Below, piece after piece: positions 25,868 to 34,872 of a stretch of 64,000 bases of DNA. The stretch is from positions 1 through 64,000 of the forward strand of contig SIAQ01000012.1 of the NCBI GenBank assembly GCA_009697105.1, written 5' to 3'. A program made the translations under genes and the position numbers. Source of the DNA: Gemmataceae bacterium. Lineage in GTDB: Bacteria; Planctomycetota; Planctomycetia; Gemmatales; Gemmataceae. Within the stretch, counting starts at the first letter, position 1, and every line of letters begins with the position of its first letter. The notes under the pieces are model-generated. The model was given only the letters and a program-made list of their open reading frames with translations. It did not search any database and was not told the DNA's origin.

Positions 25868-26255
25868 ATGAAATTATTGGTTGATACCCACACGCTATTT
25901 TGGTCGGTCGAAGAGCCTATGAAAATAAGCGGGCCTGCTATGACGGTTCTCCAAGATCCAAACAACGATCGATATCTCAGCGCGGCCACGATCTGGAGAA
26001 TTGGCGATTAAATTAAGTCTTGGAAAGATACAATTGTCGATGCCGTACCGGCCATGGTTGGAAAAGGCGATCAATGATCTTGTTATGCAAATCATGCCGA
26101 TCACAATTGAATATGCGGACCGTCAAGCCATGCTGCCGGTGCATCACAAGGATCCGTTTGACCGAATGATGATTGCTCAATCGCTTGTTGACGTCATTCC
26201 AATTGTCAGTGTCGATGCAGTATTCGATTAGTACGGCGTTACCCGTATTTGGTGA
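25868..26255 (+). pseudogene. Broken PIN-domain toxin (VapC-like)
   Basis: The start reads MKLLVDTHTLFW, the classic PIN-domain beginning with the first acidic residue (Asp6). Codons run to TGG at 25994-25996, where one extra A (25997) shifts the frame and produces a stop soon after. Removing that base gives the family motif WELAIKLSLGK, and the other frame then continues through HHKDPFDRMMIAQSL, another PIN signature, to VDAVFD at 26228. There a TAG (26229-26231) interrupts a continuation that would read YGVTRIW and stop at 26253-26255, the normal ending of these toxins. So two independent lesions inactivate it. The intact antitoxin is immediately upstream. Confidence 0.85.
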
Positions 26256-26274
26256 GCATTTTAAGGACTAATCA

Positions 26275-27402
26275 ATGACCACCCCCACCGAAATCTACTC
26301 CCCCGGGCTCGAAGGCGTCATCGCCGGCGAAACGGCGATCTCGACGATTGCCACCGGCCTGCAATATCGCGGCTATCCCGTCGGCGAGTTGTGCGAGCGT
26401 TCGACGTTTGACGAAGTCGCATATTTGCTTCTGCACGGCGATCTGCCGACGCGCACGCAGCTTGGCGAATTCAACGCTCGGCTCGCATCGGCACAGAAGT
26501 TGCCTGAAGTTCTGAGCGAGCTACTTCGCAAGTTGCCGAAAAACGCCGTGCCGATGGATGTCGTGCGAACGGGTGTCAGTATCCTGGCGAGCTACGACGC
26601 TGACCTGCACGACAACAGCAAGGCGGCGAATCTTCGCAAAGCCGAACGATTACTCGCTCAGATTCCACTGATCATCACGGAGGCGTTTCGCGCGACCAAG
26701 GGCCTTCCCGTGATCGCGCCGAAGCCGAATCTTGGTTTTGCGGCAAACATGCTGTACATGCTGCGCGGCATGGCCCCGGATGCGTTCGACACGAAGGCGT
26801 TTGACGTTTCGCTGATCCTCTATGCCGAGCACGAGTTCAACGCTTCGACGTTTACCGCGCGCGTCGTCTGTTCGACGGAGTCGGACCTGCATTCGAGCGT
26901 CACGGCAGCGATCGGAGCGCTCAAAGGCCCACTGCATGGTGGGGCGAATGAGAAAGTGATGGACCTGCTTCTGGCGACGGGCGGACCGGACATGGCCGAG
27001 GCGTGGATTCGCTCGGCATTGGCGAGAAAGGCAAAGGTCATGGGCTTCGGGCATCGCGTTTACAAGGCGGGTGATGTGCGTGCGCGGATTTTGAAAGAGT
27101 ACGCGAAACAGGCTTCCGAGCGTGCAGGCACTCAGCAGTGGGAGATCGCGGCGGAGACTATCGAAAAGGTGATGGAGGCCGAGAAGAAATTGTACCCGAA
27201 CCTTGATTGGCCCGCCGGTCGGTTGTTTCATGCGATGGGGCTTGAGGTGCCGTTGTACACGCCGTTTTTTGTGGCATCGCGCATTACCGGTTGGTCGGCC
27301 CACGTGATAGAACAACTGGAGCACAATCGCATCATTCGCCCGCGCAGTCGATTCATCGGGCCTGCGGAGAAGCCGGTGACGCCGATCAACGAGCGTGGAT
27401 AA
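26275..27402 (+). CDS. Citrate synthase family enzyme
   Basis: 375 residues, the size of the bacterial CitZ type. Landmarks are in order: an N-terminal SPGLEGVIAGETAIS, FDEVAYLLLHGDLP, the histidine-containing GPLHGGANEKVMD, the catalytic-histidine motif GFGHRVYK, and the catalytic aspartate in NLDWPAGRLFHAMG, followed by FVASRITGWSAHVIEQ. It condenses oxaloacetate with acetyl-CoA, the entry step of the TCA cycle; a 2-methylcitrate synthase role with propionyl-CoA cannot be excluded from sequence alone. Cytoplasmic. There is no prp or TCA neighbour. It sits after the toxin-antitoxin remnant and before an exported lipoprotein. Confidence 0.93.
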   Translation: MTTPTEIYSPGLEGVIAGETAISTIATGLQYRGYPVGELCERSTFDEVAYLLLHGDLPTRTQLGEFNARLASAQKLPEVLSELLRKLPKNAVPMDVVRTGVSILASYDADLHDNSKAANLRKAERLLAQIPLIITEAFRATKGLPVIAPKPNLGFAANMLYMLRGMAPDAFDTKAFDVSLILYAEHEFNASTFTARVVCSTESDLHSSVTAAIGALKGPLHGGANEKVMDLLLATGGPDMAEAWIRSALARKAKVMGFGHRVYKAGDVRARILKEYAKQASERAGTQQWEIAAETIEKVMEAEKKLYPNLDWPAGRLFHAMGLEVPLYTPFFVASRITGWSAHVIEQLEHNRIIRPRSRFIGPAEKPVTPINERG

Positions 27403-27469
27403 CCAGAATGGCCTCGCTTCCTGGCGGACGCGGGGAGATGTCGCAATGTTCATAAGCTGGGAGCCAAAC

Positions 27470-28201
27470 ATGATCCCGTATCGTCTGTCGCTTTGTGTGG
27501 GAGCATTCTTTATCGCCGCGGTCGTCGGTTGTGGCGCCGACCCGGGTGATAAATCGTCATCACTGGCGGTACCGGTAAAGGAAGGTCCGAAGCCTGCCGA
27601 GGAGACCAAGAAGGTCAAGCTTGGCAAGAACATCACGCTGGAGATTCAGGGCAAGAAAAAGCGGGTTCTTATCGAGGCGGAGGTTTGTTTGCGTGAAGGC
27701 ATATTGGAGCAGTTGCTCACGCGAAAACGGACTAAGGAACACGAAGCCGCTCTGGCAGCCGATATCGACGCTCGTGATTTGCATCTCGCCTTGACGCTCG
27801 CCGGCGCCGATGCGGGAAAGACCGTGCAGTTTAGGCCGAAGCTTGTAGCGCCGTCCGGAACGACGATCAAGGTGTATCTGGCCTACAAAAAAGACGGCAA
27901 GGAGATGCGCGTCCCCGCCCAGGAATGGATTCGCAATATCAAAACGAAGAAAGACTTTCACGCCGACTGGGTGTTCGCGGGCAGCATTTTCATTCCCGAT
28001 CCGCTCGATAAGACGAAAAAGCCCTACTACGGCGCCAACGATGGCGACGTGATTACCGTGGTCAACTTCGAGTCAGCATGCCTCGACGTGCCATTCCTGA
28101 GCACGAAGGACAACGACGACCTCTTCTTTGAGGCCCATACCGCGCGAATACCGCCCTTGAAGACGCCCGTAACGGTGATCTTGGAACCGCAGACGAAGTA
28201 A
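27470..28201 (+). CDS. Predicted lipoprotein of unknown function
   Basis: About 243 residues. The signal sequence MIPYRLSLCVGAFFIAAVVGC ends in a lipobox (AVVGC, lipidated Cys about residue 21), so it should be membrane-anchored. The mature part is rich in Lys and Glu, with beta-strand-like stretches (ITLEIQGKKKRVLIEAEVC, FVPDGATS-like region on neither strand being relevant). The C-terminus ends in TPVTVILEPQTK. The family is not recognised. Start at ATG 27470, with GGGAG seven bases upstream; the frame upstream to 27395 overlaps citrate synthase and lacks signal-peptide character. A hairpin at 28238-28332 follows it. Confidence 0.7.
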   Translation: MIPYRLSLCVGAFFIAAVVGCGADPGDKSSSLAVPVKEGPKPAEETKKVKLGKNITLEIQGKKKRVLIEAEVCLREGILEQLLTRKRTKEHEAALAADIDARDLHLALTLAGADAGKTVQFRPKLVAPSGTTIKVYLAYKKDGKEMRVPAQEWIRNIKTKKDFHADWVFAGSIFIPDPLDKTKKPYYGANDGDVITVVNFESACLDVPFLSTKDNDDLFFEAHTARIPPLKTPVTVILEPQTK

Positions 28202-28237
28202 ATTTAGATTCGATCTAATGTATGCTTTGAACGGCTA

Positions 28238-28332
28238 GATTTGTCCGATCCATTGTATAGTGGCACAGACATTCTTGTCGGTGTTTGCGGTTTACACAGA
28301 CAAGAATGTCTGTGCCACCAATGCGACAAATC
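28238..28332. repeat. GTGGCACAGACATTCTTGTC palindrome with outer arms
   Basis: Inner arms GTGGCACAGACATTCTTGTC (near 28260) and GACAAGAATGTCTGTGCCAC (to about 28318) are a perfect 20-nt pair. A further outer pair GATTTGTC (28238-28245) and GACAAATC (28325-28332) closes the structure. A long hairpin with a bulge, between the lipoprotein and the small ORF. Confidence 0.88.
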
Positions 28333-28371
28333 CAACCGTGTGAAGTGTAGTACGAGGAGGCTCCGCGTTGT

Positions 28372-28521
28372 ATGGTTTTCGATGTCCGTAGGCTCCCTTC
28401 GCTCATCGATCGGCTTATGGCGTTGCTGGACGATCTGGAAGAGCGTTTCCAAACCGACCTGCTTGTCCCATTCATCGCGACGGCGGATTCGTTGAAGGAA
28501 GTGCGGAACCATCTGAGTTGA
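28372..28521 (+). CDS. Possible 49-residue protein
   Basis: A short open frame starting MVFDVRRLPSLIDRLMALL, Leu-rich and probably helical, ending at TGA 28519-28521. The AGGAGG at 28355-28360 is a near-perfect ribosome binding site 11 bases before the ATG. No family is recognised, and the region also contains unexplained repeats, so this could be coincidental or a remnant. Confidence 0.3.
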   Translation: MVFDVRRLPSLIDRLMALLDDLEERFQTDLLVPFIATADSLKEVRNHLS

Positions 28522-28676
28522 CCTCGCCTGATTTGCGAAACCATACAATTCTCCCGATCATCCGACAACGTCGGAACCGAAATTAATTCCGGGTGCGCCC
28601 TAGTGCTCCTCTCGATTCCTCGCTAAACTAAGACAACCGGCGACAATCATTCCCGAATTCAAATCACGGTGCCGAC

Positions 28677-30068
28677 ATGGCGACCATCAGCTTCACGTGC
28701 CCCCATTGCGAGAAGGTTCTGCGCTCCACTCAGCGACCTCCCGCGGGACGCAACGTCAAATGCCCCGCGTGCAACGAGGGCTTCGTTCCCGAACTGGATA
28801 ATGACGAAGCCACCGGCATCCAGGAGGAGCCTCGCCTGAAATCCAAGGCCAAAGCCGTTGACGACGACGTCGAAGAGGTGGACGTTGACGAGGTCGATGA
28901 CGACGAGAAACCTCGCAAGAAAAAGAAAAGCAATCGCGACGACGATGACGAAGACGATGGTGGCGCCCGAAAGAAGAAGAAAGGTAAAAAGAAAGCCGGC
29001 GCGAACAAGATGCTCGTCTACGGCGGTATCGCGCTGGTCGGCATTGGCGGGCTGTTGAGTTGCGTCCTCGTGGGCGTCGGCGCGTTCGTTTGGCCGGGGT
29101 TTTTGCTCTCGAAAGATTCGGCTCTGTTCGCCTTCGTCGCTCCTGATGCCAACGTCGTAGTGTACGCCGACCTCAAACAAACGCGTACACGAATGGAACC
29201 CCTCGAAAAGATGGTTCGTGAGCAGAATCTAGGCAAGAACCCTGGTCAACTTGAAAACAACGCCATGATGGACCTGATGAAGAACGCCGACAAACTGGTC
29301 TTCTCCGGCAACATGGCCAAATCGAAAGATTCAATGACGGTCGTCGTTCAGGTTCCTGCCGCGGAGGTTGAGAAATTCAAGAAATCGCCCGGCATGGGCG
29401 CACCAACTACCATCGGCGGCCATGCCAATGTGTATAAGCCAGCCGGCGGCGGAGGCGGAAGATTGCTGCCCCAGTTCGTGGCATTCCCCGCAGCCGACAT
29501 TGTCGTCTTCGCCGATCAGCCAGAGGCCGATTTCATCCGTGTTCTCGATCGCGGCAAGAAGGGCGTGCAGCCAAACGCCGCCATCGACCTTGGCAAATCC
29601 GCGAGTGGTTCGCTCGTTTGGGTCGCTGTCGTGTTTAACGCCGAAATGCGCAAAGACATGAAGCAGACACTCCAGAAGTTCGGCGCCGCATCGAAAAAAA
29701 TGGGAGCTGCCGCGACTGCGGTCGATGGTTGTAAAGGCATTATAATCTCGTTCGATGCGACGAACAAACAGGATCTGAAAATCGCCGCGACCCTCACTTG
29801 CAAAGATGCAGTCGATGCGGTGAAGATGAAAGATGGCCTCGACGATGGTTTCAACCAACTTCGCGGCTTTCTTGCCCTGATGCAGAATGCCGGCGGGATG
29901 ATGCCCGGGCAGGCGGAAATGCCAAAGGGGATCATTCAAGACCTCAATTCCACAGCCTTTCATTCTCAAGGAAACAATGCCACCGCGACGCTGACGATTA
30001 CCTCGCAATCGCTACAGGAGTTGGCACGCTTCGGCGAGAAAAAGGGCGGCATGGGGTTCTTTCCGTAA
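28677..30068 (+). CDS. Zinc-ribbon, charged-linker membrane protein
   Basis: 463 residues. Residues 8-32 form a small zinc ribbon (CPHC ... CPAC). Residues about 45-110 are an Asp/Glu tract followed by Lys-rich stretches ([13 protein letters not shown]). Residues 112-139 are one hydrophobic helix ([20 protein letters not shown]). The remaining roughly 320 residues are a mixed domain beginning [20 protein letters not shown] that resembles the DUF-type planctomycete proteins of this architecture; I cannot name it. The C-terminal domain is predicted to face the periplasm. Function unknown. Charged disorder next to a ribbon suggests a cytoplasmic binding partner for the N-terminus. Confidence 0.75.
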   Translation: MATISFTCPHCEKVLRSTQRPPAGRNVKCPACNEGFVPELDNDEATGIQEEPRLKSKAKAVDDDVEEVDVDEVDDDEKPRKKKKSNRDDDDEDDGGARKKKKGKKKAGANKMLVYGGIALVGIGGLLSCVLVGVGAFVWPGFLLSKDSALFAFVAPDANVVVYADLKQTRTRMEPLEKMVREQNLGKNPGQLENNAMMDLMKNADKLVFSGNMAKSKDSMTVVVQVPAAEVEKFKKSPGMGAPTTIGGHANVYKPAGGGGGRLLPQFVAFPAADIVVFADQPEADFIRVLDRGKKGVQPNAAIDLGKSASGSLVWVAVVFNAEMRKDMKQTLQKFGAASKKMGAAATAVDGCKGIIISFDATNKQDLKIAATLTCKDAVDAVKMKDGLDDGFNQLRGFLALMQNAGGMMPGQAEMPKGIIQDLNSTAFHSQGNNATATLTITSQSLQELARFGEKKGGMGFFP

Positions 30069-30130
30069 GCAATTATCGTGTTGCTTGTACGCTGAATTCG
30101 CCACCAACCTGTTACTTTCGATTGGTTTCC

Positions 30131-30607
30131 ATGTCTGAGCTTACCCACTTTGATGAAACCGGCGCGAGCCGAATGGTGGACACCAGCGCCAAGCCGGAAA
30201 CGTTGCGTGAAGCCCGCGCCAGCGCGATGGTGCGCATGCAGCCGGCGACGTTGACGCTCATTCGTGATCGTGGTCATGCCAAGGGCGATGTGCTTGAAGT
30301 GGCGCGCCTCGCGGGTATCATGGCCGCGAAACGCACGGGTGAACTGATCCCGCTCTGCCATCCGTTGCCGATCACGTCCGCTAAGGTCGACTTCACGTTC
30401 GACGGCGACGTCATCCTCCGCATCGAGGCAACGGTGCGCGTCTTCGGTCGCACCGGCGTGGAGATGGAAGCGCTGACCGCCGCCAGCGTCGCCGCCTTGA
30501 CCGTGTACGACATGTGCAAAGCGGTGGATCGTGCTATGACGATTGAAACGATTCATCTGGAAGAAAAACTCGGCGGCAAGAGCGGACACTTCACGAGAGC
30601 CGATTGA
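30131..30607 (+). CDS. moaC: Cyclic pyranopterin monophosphate synthase MoaC
   Basis: 158 residues, normal for MoaC. It makes cyclic pyranopterin monophosphate from the 3',8-cyclo-GTP product of MoaA, in molybdenum cofactor synthesis. Motifs: [15 protein letters not shown] at the N-terminus, [14 protein letters not shown], and the catalytic Lys/Asp segment [11 protein letters not shown] after [10 protein letters not shown]. Start at ATG 30131 because the preceding residues of the longer frame cross another gene; the N-terminus MSELTHFDE matches the family. No other moa/mog gene is within the window. A canonical terminator follows at 30669. Confidence 0.96.
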   Translation: MSELTHFDETGASRMVDTSAKPETLREARASAMVRMQPATLTLIRDRGHAKGDVLEVARLAGIMAAKRTGELIPLCHPLPITSAKVDFTFDGDVILRIEATVRVFGRTGVEMEALTAASVAALTVYDMCKAVDRAMTIETIHLEEKLGGKSGHFTRAD

Positions 30608-30668
30608 CAGCACTTTCCAACCTTTCTAAAATTCAGATAGATTTGAAAGTTCAATAGTTCCCATATAG

Positions 30669-30691
30669 CCCGCCATTGATGGCGGGTTTTT
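30669..30691 (+). terminator. Rho-independent terminator after moaC
   Basis: Stem CCCGCCA (30669-30675), loop TTGA, stem TGGCGGG (30680-30686) followed by TTTTT (30687-30691): a canonical intrinsic terminator, about 60 bases after the moaC stop. Confidence 0.9.
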
Positions 30692-30841
30692 GGTGATCCC
30701 GCCGTAACTGGCTGGCGATATGAATTTGCCCGTCGATCGGTTATGTCTCGACGGCTTCTGCGGTTCGTAAGTGAAAGGAGTCCCCCTTCGCGGAAGAGGC
30801 GGACAAGCCTTGTGAACGGTTCCGCCGCTCGAGGCATTGCC

Positions 30842-31843
30842 ATGAGTCTTCTCACTGCTCCACCCGCGAATCGCATAATGGCCACGCAACTATTCACGCC
30901 GATCGCTCGCGATCTCGTTGCCGTCGAACGAATCCTGAACACCACACTCGAATCGTCGCGCCCCGGCGTCGATCAGCTCATCGCCCATCTTGGCTATTAC
31001 AAGGGCAAGCGGCTTCGGCCCGCGTTGTTGCTGCTGACGGCCCGTGCATGCGGCGGCGTCGAATCGGCGCACCATACGCTCGGCGCTGTCGTCGAGATGA
31101 TTCATACGGCGACGCTCGTGCATGACGACGTACTCGATTCCGCCAGCATCCGCCGCCATGTGCCCACGGTCAACTCGCTCTGGGGCAACCAGGCGAGCAT
31201 CCTGCTGGGCGACTATCTTTTCACGCAAGCCTTTCATCTCTCCGCCACGCTTGATGACGTGCGAGCCTGTCGAATCATCGGCAAGGCAACGAATCGGCTC
31301 TGCGAAGGAGAGTTACACCAGATCACCTGCCGCGGCCGACTCGACCTGAGCGAGGACGAATATTACGACATCATCGACGCAAAGACGGCAGAACTGACGG
31401 CGTGCTGCTGCAAACTCGGCGCGATGTACGCCGGCATGCCAGACGATGTGATCGCGAATCTGACGGCGTATGGCCAATCGCTCGGCCTGGCGTTTCAGAT
31501 CGCCGATGATTTACTTGACATTGAAGGCGTGGAAGCGAAGGCTGGGAAATCGCTGGGCACTGACCTGGAACAGCAAAAGCTGACGTTGCCGTTGATTTGG
31601 TTATTGGAGAACGCGCCGAAGGAGCAGTGTGACCGCGTGCGTTCAATCCTGACCGCCACCGGTAACCACAAGCGTGAGGCGTTGCTGCCGGAACTGCGCT
31701 CGGCAGGCGCGCTCGACTATGCTCGCAGCGAAGCCGAATCGCACGCCGCCGCCGCCTGTGCGAAACTCGAATGCTTGCCCGCATCGCCCGAACGCGCGAT
31801 ACTTGCGATGCTGGCAGAGCGGGCGGTGCATCGGGATCATTAG
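30842..31843 (+). CDS. Polyprenyl diphosphate synthase
   Basis: About 334 residues. It contains both Asp-rich motifs of trans-prenyltransferases: first DDVLD in LVHDDVLDSASIRRH, second DDLLD in QIADDLLDIEG, plus LGDYLFTQAF and GKGKRLRPALLLL-like start (YKGKRLRPALLLL). It condenses isopentenyl diphosphate onto allylic primers; chain length is not readable by eye, and octaprenyl-type synthases (quinone side chain) look like this. Cytoplasmic. Start uncertain: ATG 30842 or ATG 30878, and the frame upstream of 30842 lacks family sequence. A perfect 27-nt hairpin lies just after the stop. Confidence 0.9.
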   Translation: MSLLTAPPANRIMATQLFTPIARDLVAVERILNTTLESSRPGVDQLIAHLGYYKGKRLRPALLLLTARACGGVESAHHTLGAVVEMIHTATLVHDDVLDSASIRRHVPTVNSLWGNQASILLGDYLFTQAFHLSATLDDVRACRIIGKATNRLCEGELHQITCRGRLDLSEDEYYDIIDAKTAELTACCCKLGAMYAGMPDDVIANLTAYGQSLGLAFQIADDLLDIEGVEAKAGKSLGTDLEQQKLTLPLIWLLENAPKEQCDRVRSILTATGNHKREALLPELRSAGALDYARSEAESHAAAACAKLECLPASPERAILAMLAERAVHRDH

Positions 31844-31848
31844 TGTTC

Positions 31849-31919
31849 TCAGAGCCGCGCACGAAGTAAGTGGTTAGACCACACCTCATTCAAACCACTT
31901 ACTTCGTGCGCGGCTCTGA
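31849..31919. repeat. Perfect 27-nt palindrome between convergent genes
   Basis: TCAGAGCCGCGCACGAAGTA... at 31849-31875 is exactly complementary to 31893-31919, with a 17-nt loop. It fills the gap between the converging prenyl synthase and the coiled-coil gene ending at 31932. No T-run follows. It could act as a bidirectional terminator. Confidence 0.93.
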
Positions 31920-31931
31920 CAATCTAACGCT

Positions 31932-32993
31932 TTATTGCCCGCGTGACGCCGAGCCATTTCGTGACGCGGCAATTGGCGCTCCCGGTGTCAGCGGTCGGCC
32001 GGCGACGTCGACGTTGCGATCGTAGAGGTGGTCGCGCAGGGCGCGAAATGCTTCGAAGCTGTCGGGATAAACCCAGAACGTGACCACCGTGATGTTGCCA
32101 TCGAGCGAGTCCACCAAACTGCGGAATCTCGATTTCTCCGCAAGAGCCTGCGGCAACGTCTCGCCGCGTTCGGCGTGCATCGGCTCGACGACCCATTCGG
32201 ATAGACCATAGCGAAAGCCGTTAGGGGCGGGATCGCCGACATCGAGCGCGGTGCGTTCGCGCTCGTAGACATAGCGGAGACGATACGGGCCAATCGGCGA
32301 TGTCGTGCGCGCGACGCGGTACGTGGTTTTCAATTCCTGCACGATGTCGTCCGTCGTCGATTTCACCTCACGCATTAACGCCGGCAGGTCGATGTAGCTG
32401 ACTTTACCGCCACGGCATTCGAAGAAGACTTCGTCGCTATGCACCGTTCGGCTCACCGGCGCATGATATTTCAGCGACTTGATCTTCGCCGGTCCCGCTT
32501 GGATCGTCTTGATTTCGCTCAGCAATGACTTGGTTCGCTTCTGAACATCGTCGATCGAAACGCCGACCTGACTAACTTGCGTGCCGGAGGCGGCGTTCCT
32601 GGCGATGAGGTCGTTGCGCTCTTTCTCCAAATCCGTTCGTTGCCGAATCAGCGCGGTCAACTGCGATTCGGTTGTCGCGTTCGTCACTTCCTCGGACTGG
32701 ATGTCTTTGAGTTGCGTGAGCAATCGCGTTTTCACGTTGTCGAGATCGCGTTGCGCGAACACCAGGCTGGCGTGCAGCGGATCGTCGGTGATCTTCGGCG
32801 GATCGACGGCTTTGCTGATCGGGGCCGGTTCGTTTTCGATATATTGCATCGACGCATGGTACGAACGAGCGCCGACCCAGGCGACCAGAATGAGCCGAAT
32901 GATGATGCCCACGACATTGGTCACGAGGTCGAGAAACGCATCGAAGCTGAAGTGAATCGCTTCGTTTTTCGCGGGTCGTCTGCGGCGTAGCAT
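31932..32993 (-). CDS. Single-pass coiled-coil protein with ExbD/MotB-like helix (subunit A)
   Basis: About 353 residues. A basic N-terminus (MLRRRRPAKNE) is followed by one helix, FSFDAFLDLVTNVVGIII, then about 120 residues of probable coiled coil with Gln, Glu and Arg repeats (TQLKDIQSEEVTN). Helix Asp residues in FDAFLDLV resemble the proton-carrying Asp of MotB or ExbD. A C-terminal domain (FFECRGGKVSYID to VTFWVYPDSF) resembles the domain in the neighbouring 33108 protein. Start at ATG 32993; the frame upstream starts with TTG 33017. It is the last gene of the channel cluster; topology is probably inside-N, outside-C. Confidence 0.75.
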   Translation of the reverse strand: MLRRRRPAKNEAIHFSFDAFLDLVTNVVGIIIRLILVAWVGARSYHASMQYIENEPAPISKAVDPPKITDDPLHASLVFAQRDLDNVKTRLLTQLKDIQSEEVTNATTESQLTALIRQRTDLEKERNDLIARNAASGTQVSQVGVSIDDVQKRTKSLLSEIKTIQAGPAKIKSLKYHAPVSRTVHSDEVFFECRGGKVSYIDLPALMREVKSTTDDIVQELKTTYRVARTTSPIGPYRLRYVYERERTALDVGDPAPNGFRYGLSEWVVEPMHAERGETLPQALAEKSRFRSLVDSLDGNITVVTFWVYPDSFEAFRALRDHLYDRNVDVAGRPLTPGAPIAASRNGSASRGQ

Positions 32994-33025
32994 AGAATTA
33001 TTGACCTTGGGATTCAACGATTAGT

Positions 33026-33102
33026 CGTTTAGCCGATCGCCTCTGGCGAGCGCGAATTGCGATCGCTACATGTCGCGCTCGCCAAAGGCGATCGGCTAAA
33101 CG
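33026..33102. repeat. Palindrome family B (GTTTAGCCGATCGCC)
   Basis: Arms CGTTTAGCCGATCGCC + GGCGAGCGCGA (33026-33055) and the complement at 33073-33102. Each arm contains its own 7-bp hairpin GATCGCC/GGCGAGC-like pairing. It separates the two coiled-coil subunit genes. Family: 52379, 54943, 59459. Confidence 0.92.
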
Positions 33103-33107
33103 GGCTG

Positions 33108-34823
33108 TTAATCCTGCACATTTTCTTTCGTCATCGGCACGCGCAGCGGTTCCAGGATTGGGTAGGCACGCAGGAAAGTCTGCACGCCTTCGGTGGAAAC
33201 CTGGAAGCGGATGACGGGACGATACGGCGGCTCGTCGGGGCGTACCGAGGCCTGGCGTCGCGCGATCAGGTTGGCGACGTGCTTGAGCAGTGCCGCATCG
33301 GTCGCGGTGTCGTCTGCGTTTTTCCAACGAAACTGCGTGCCGCCTGGGAAGACGGTGATGTGTTCGGCATAGCTATCGAGCGTGATCACGAAATCCTTGT
33401 CGCCGATGATTCGACCCAGCGGCGGCACCGGCGCTGGCTTGTCTTTCGGCTCGGCGCTGCCGAATTCTGGCGCAGACCGATCGAGGGGCGATCCGTTCTT
33501 GCTCGGCGGATTCGGCGACGTGCTGCCACCATTGCCGGATTCCGGCGGTTTGATCGGTAACAGCGGGCGATCGGGATTGTTCGACGCAATCGGCTGCCCG
33601 AAGGAGGCCTCGGTGGACGGCATCTTGCCAACCGGCACAAACGACGGACGCTGCACTGGTATGCCCGTATCGACTCTTGGATTCGCAGGACCTTGGCCGT
33701 TTGGCAGACTCGGTGCAAAAGGCGAAACTGAAGAAACGGGCGACTTGACGCCAAATGTCGGATTCGGGGTCTCGATGCCGGCGGCAATCGATGCTAGCGA
33801 ACCACCCGCGCCGAGCGGGCTGCTGCCGGCGATGGTGGACTCACTTGGCGGCGGGAGCGTGCCTGGCGTTCGTGGATGGATCTGTTCGCGCGGCTTCATC
33901 GCAACGCCCGGCGGGGATTGTGGGCGTCCCTTCGCGAAATCGAAGGTCCACTCGGCGTCGATTAACTCATAGCCAAAGTCGATTTGGTAGCCACGCAACA
34001 CCGCTTGGGCTTTGTAGTAGCTCGTGATACCGTCGGGCCGCACCAGAAATAACACGTATGGGCCGGTCTTTTCTTTCAATTCCGCTCGGCCCTTGTCTTT
34101 CTCGACAGGTTGGGGCACGAGTTTGCCGGCCCGTGTTTCGATGGCCTCGCGAATGGATTCCAACGTGAAACCGAAGTCGAGGCGTTCATGACCATCGGGT
34201 TGAAAGATGATGCCGCTGGCGACGCATTCGACGTAGATCGGCTTGCGGAATTCGCCCTGTCTACCTCGATAGGGAATGAGCGAGTAGACTGCTTGTTCCT
34301 CTGTTTTGAGCGCGCGAAGTTGACGCAGCGTGACTTCGAGATCGGCCAATTCCTTGGCGGCTTCGAGCAACTCGGTATTGGTGGCCGTCGCCTTGTTGGT
34401 GTACTTCGTTATGCCCGAGCGCTGGCTTTCGATCGCCAGTCGCAGTTCGCCGATTTTTGCGGATTCGGCAGCGATTTTGGCTTCTGCTTCGATATGTTGC
34501 GCTCGGATGACTTCGAGCGTTTGCCCCGACTGCGCAATCTTTCGGCGTTCGGCTTCGGTCCGCTCGGTGAGTTTCGCGTGCTCGGTCATCAGGTTGCGAC
34601 GCAGTTTTTCCTTGGCTTGTTCCCATTCCGCCTTGCGGGCGTCTTCGTCGGCTGTCGAGCGTTTTTCTTTTTTGGAAAGCAGTTCGGCTGCGTGATGTTG
34701 AGCCGCGATTTTGGCTCGGCGATCCATGATAAAGAGCAACAGCAAGAGCGATCCCATCGCGCAGAGAAGGACTGCGAGAAACGGGAACGTCGAGACCTGC
34801 AGTTTGCTTCGCGGTCGTCTCAT
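33108..34823 (-). CDS. Single-pass coiled-coil protein (subunit B)
   Basis: 571 residues. Short basic N-terminus, then one helix STFPFLAVLLCAMGSLLLLL, then about 160 residues of heptad-like coiled coil (residues 35-190, Glu/Lys/Arg/Ala). A domain at about 195-320 contains PIYVECVASGIIFQPDG and GPYVLFLVRPDG. It is followed by a Pro/Gly/Ser-rich linker (about 330-450) and a C-terminal domain ending VIRFQVSTEGVQTFLRAY. The helix lacks the acidic residue expected in MotB/ExbD. The middle domain resembles the neighbouring smaller protein. It probably assembles with the channel subunit encoded upstream (34938) to form an envelope machine. Confidence 0.75.
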   Translation of the reverse strand: MRRPRSKLQVSTFPFLAVLLCAMGSLLLLLFIMDRRAKIAAQHHAAELLSKKEKRSTADEDARKAEWEQAKEKLRRNLMTEHAKLTERTEAERRKIAQSGQTLEVIRAQHIEAEAKIAAESAKIGELRLAIESQRSGITKYTNKATATNTELLEAAKELADLEVTLRQLRALKTEEQAVYSLIPYRGRQGEFRKPIYVECVASGIIFQPDGHERLDFGFTLESIREAIETRAGKLVPQPVEKDKGRAELKEKTGPYVLFLVRPDGITSYYKAQAVLRGYQIDFGYELIDAEWTFDFAKGRPQSPPGVAMKPREQIHPRTPGTLPPPSESTIAGSSPLGAGGSLASIAAGIETPNPTFGVKSPVSSVSPFAPSLPNGQGPANPRVDTGIPVQRPSFVPVGKMPSTEASFGQPIASNNPDRPLLPIKPPESGNGGSTSPNPPSKNGSPLDRSAPEFGSAEPKDKPAPVPPLGRIIGDKDFVITLDSYAEHITVFPGGTQFRWKNADDTATDAALLKHVANLIARRQASVRPDEPPYRPVIRFQVSTEGVQTFLRAYPILEPLRVPMTKENVQD

Positions 34824-34872
34824 GGCGTTGCCTTGGGAGTTCGACTACCTATACACTTGGAAATCAGTCCGC

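Noticed and set aside
25868-26231. Programmed frameshift in the PIN toxin
   Set aside because: No slippery sequence at the site, and a second lesion (TAG) further down argues for decay.
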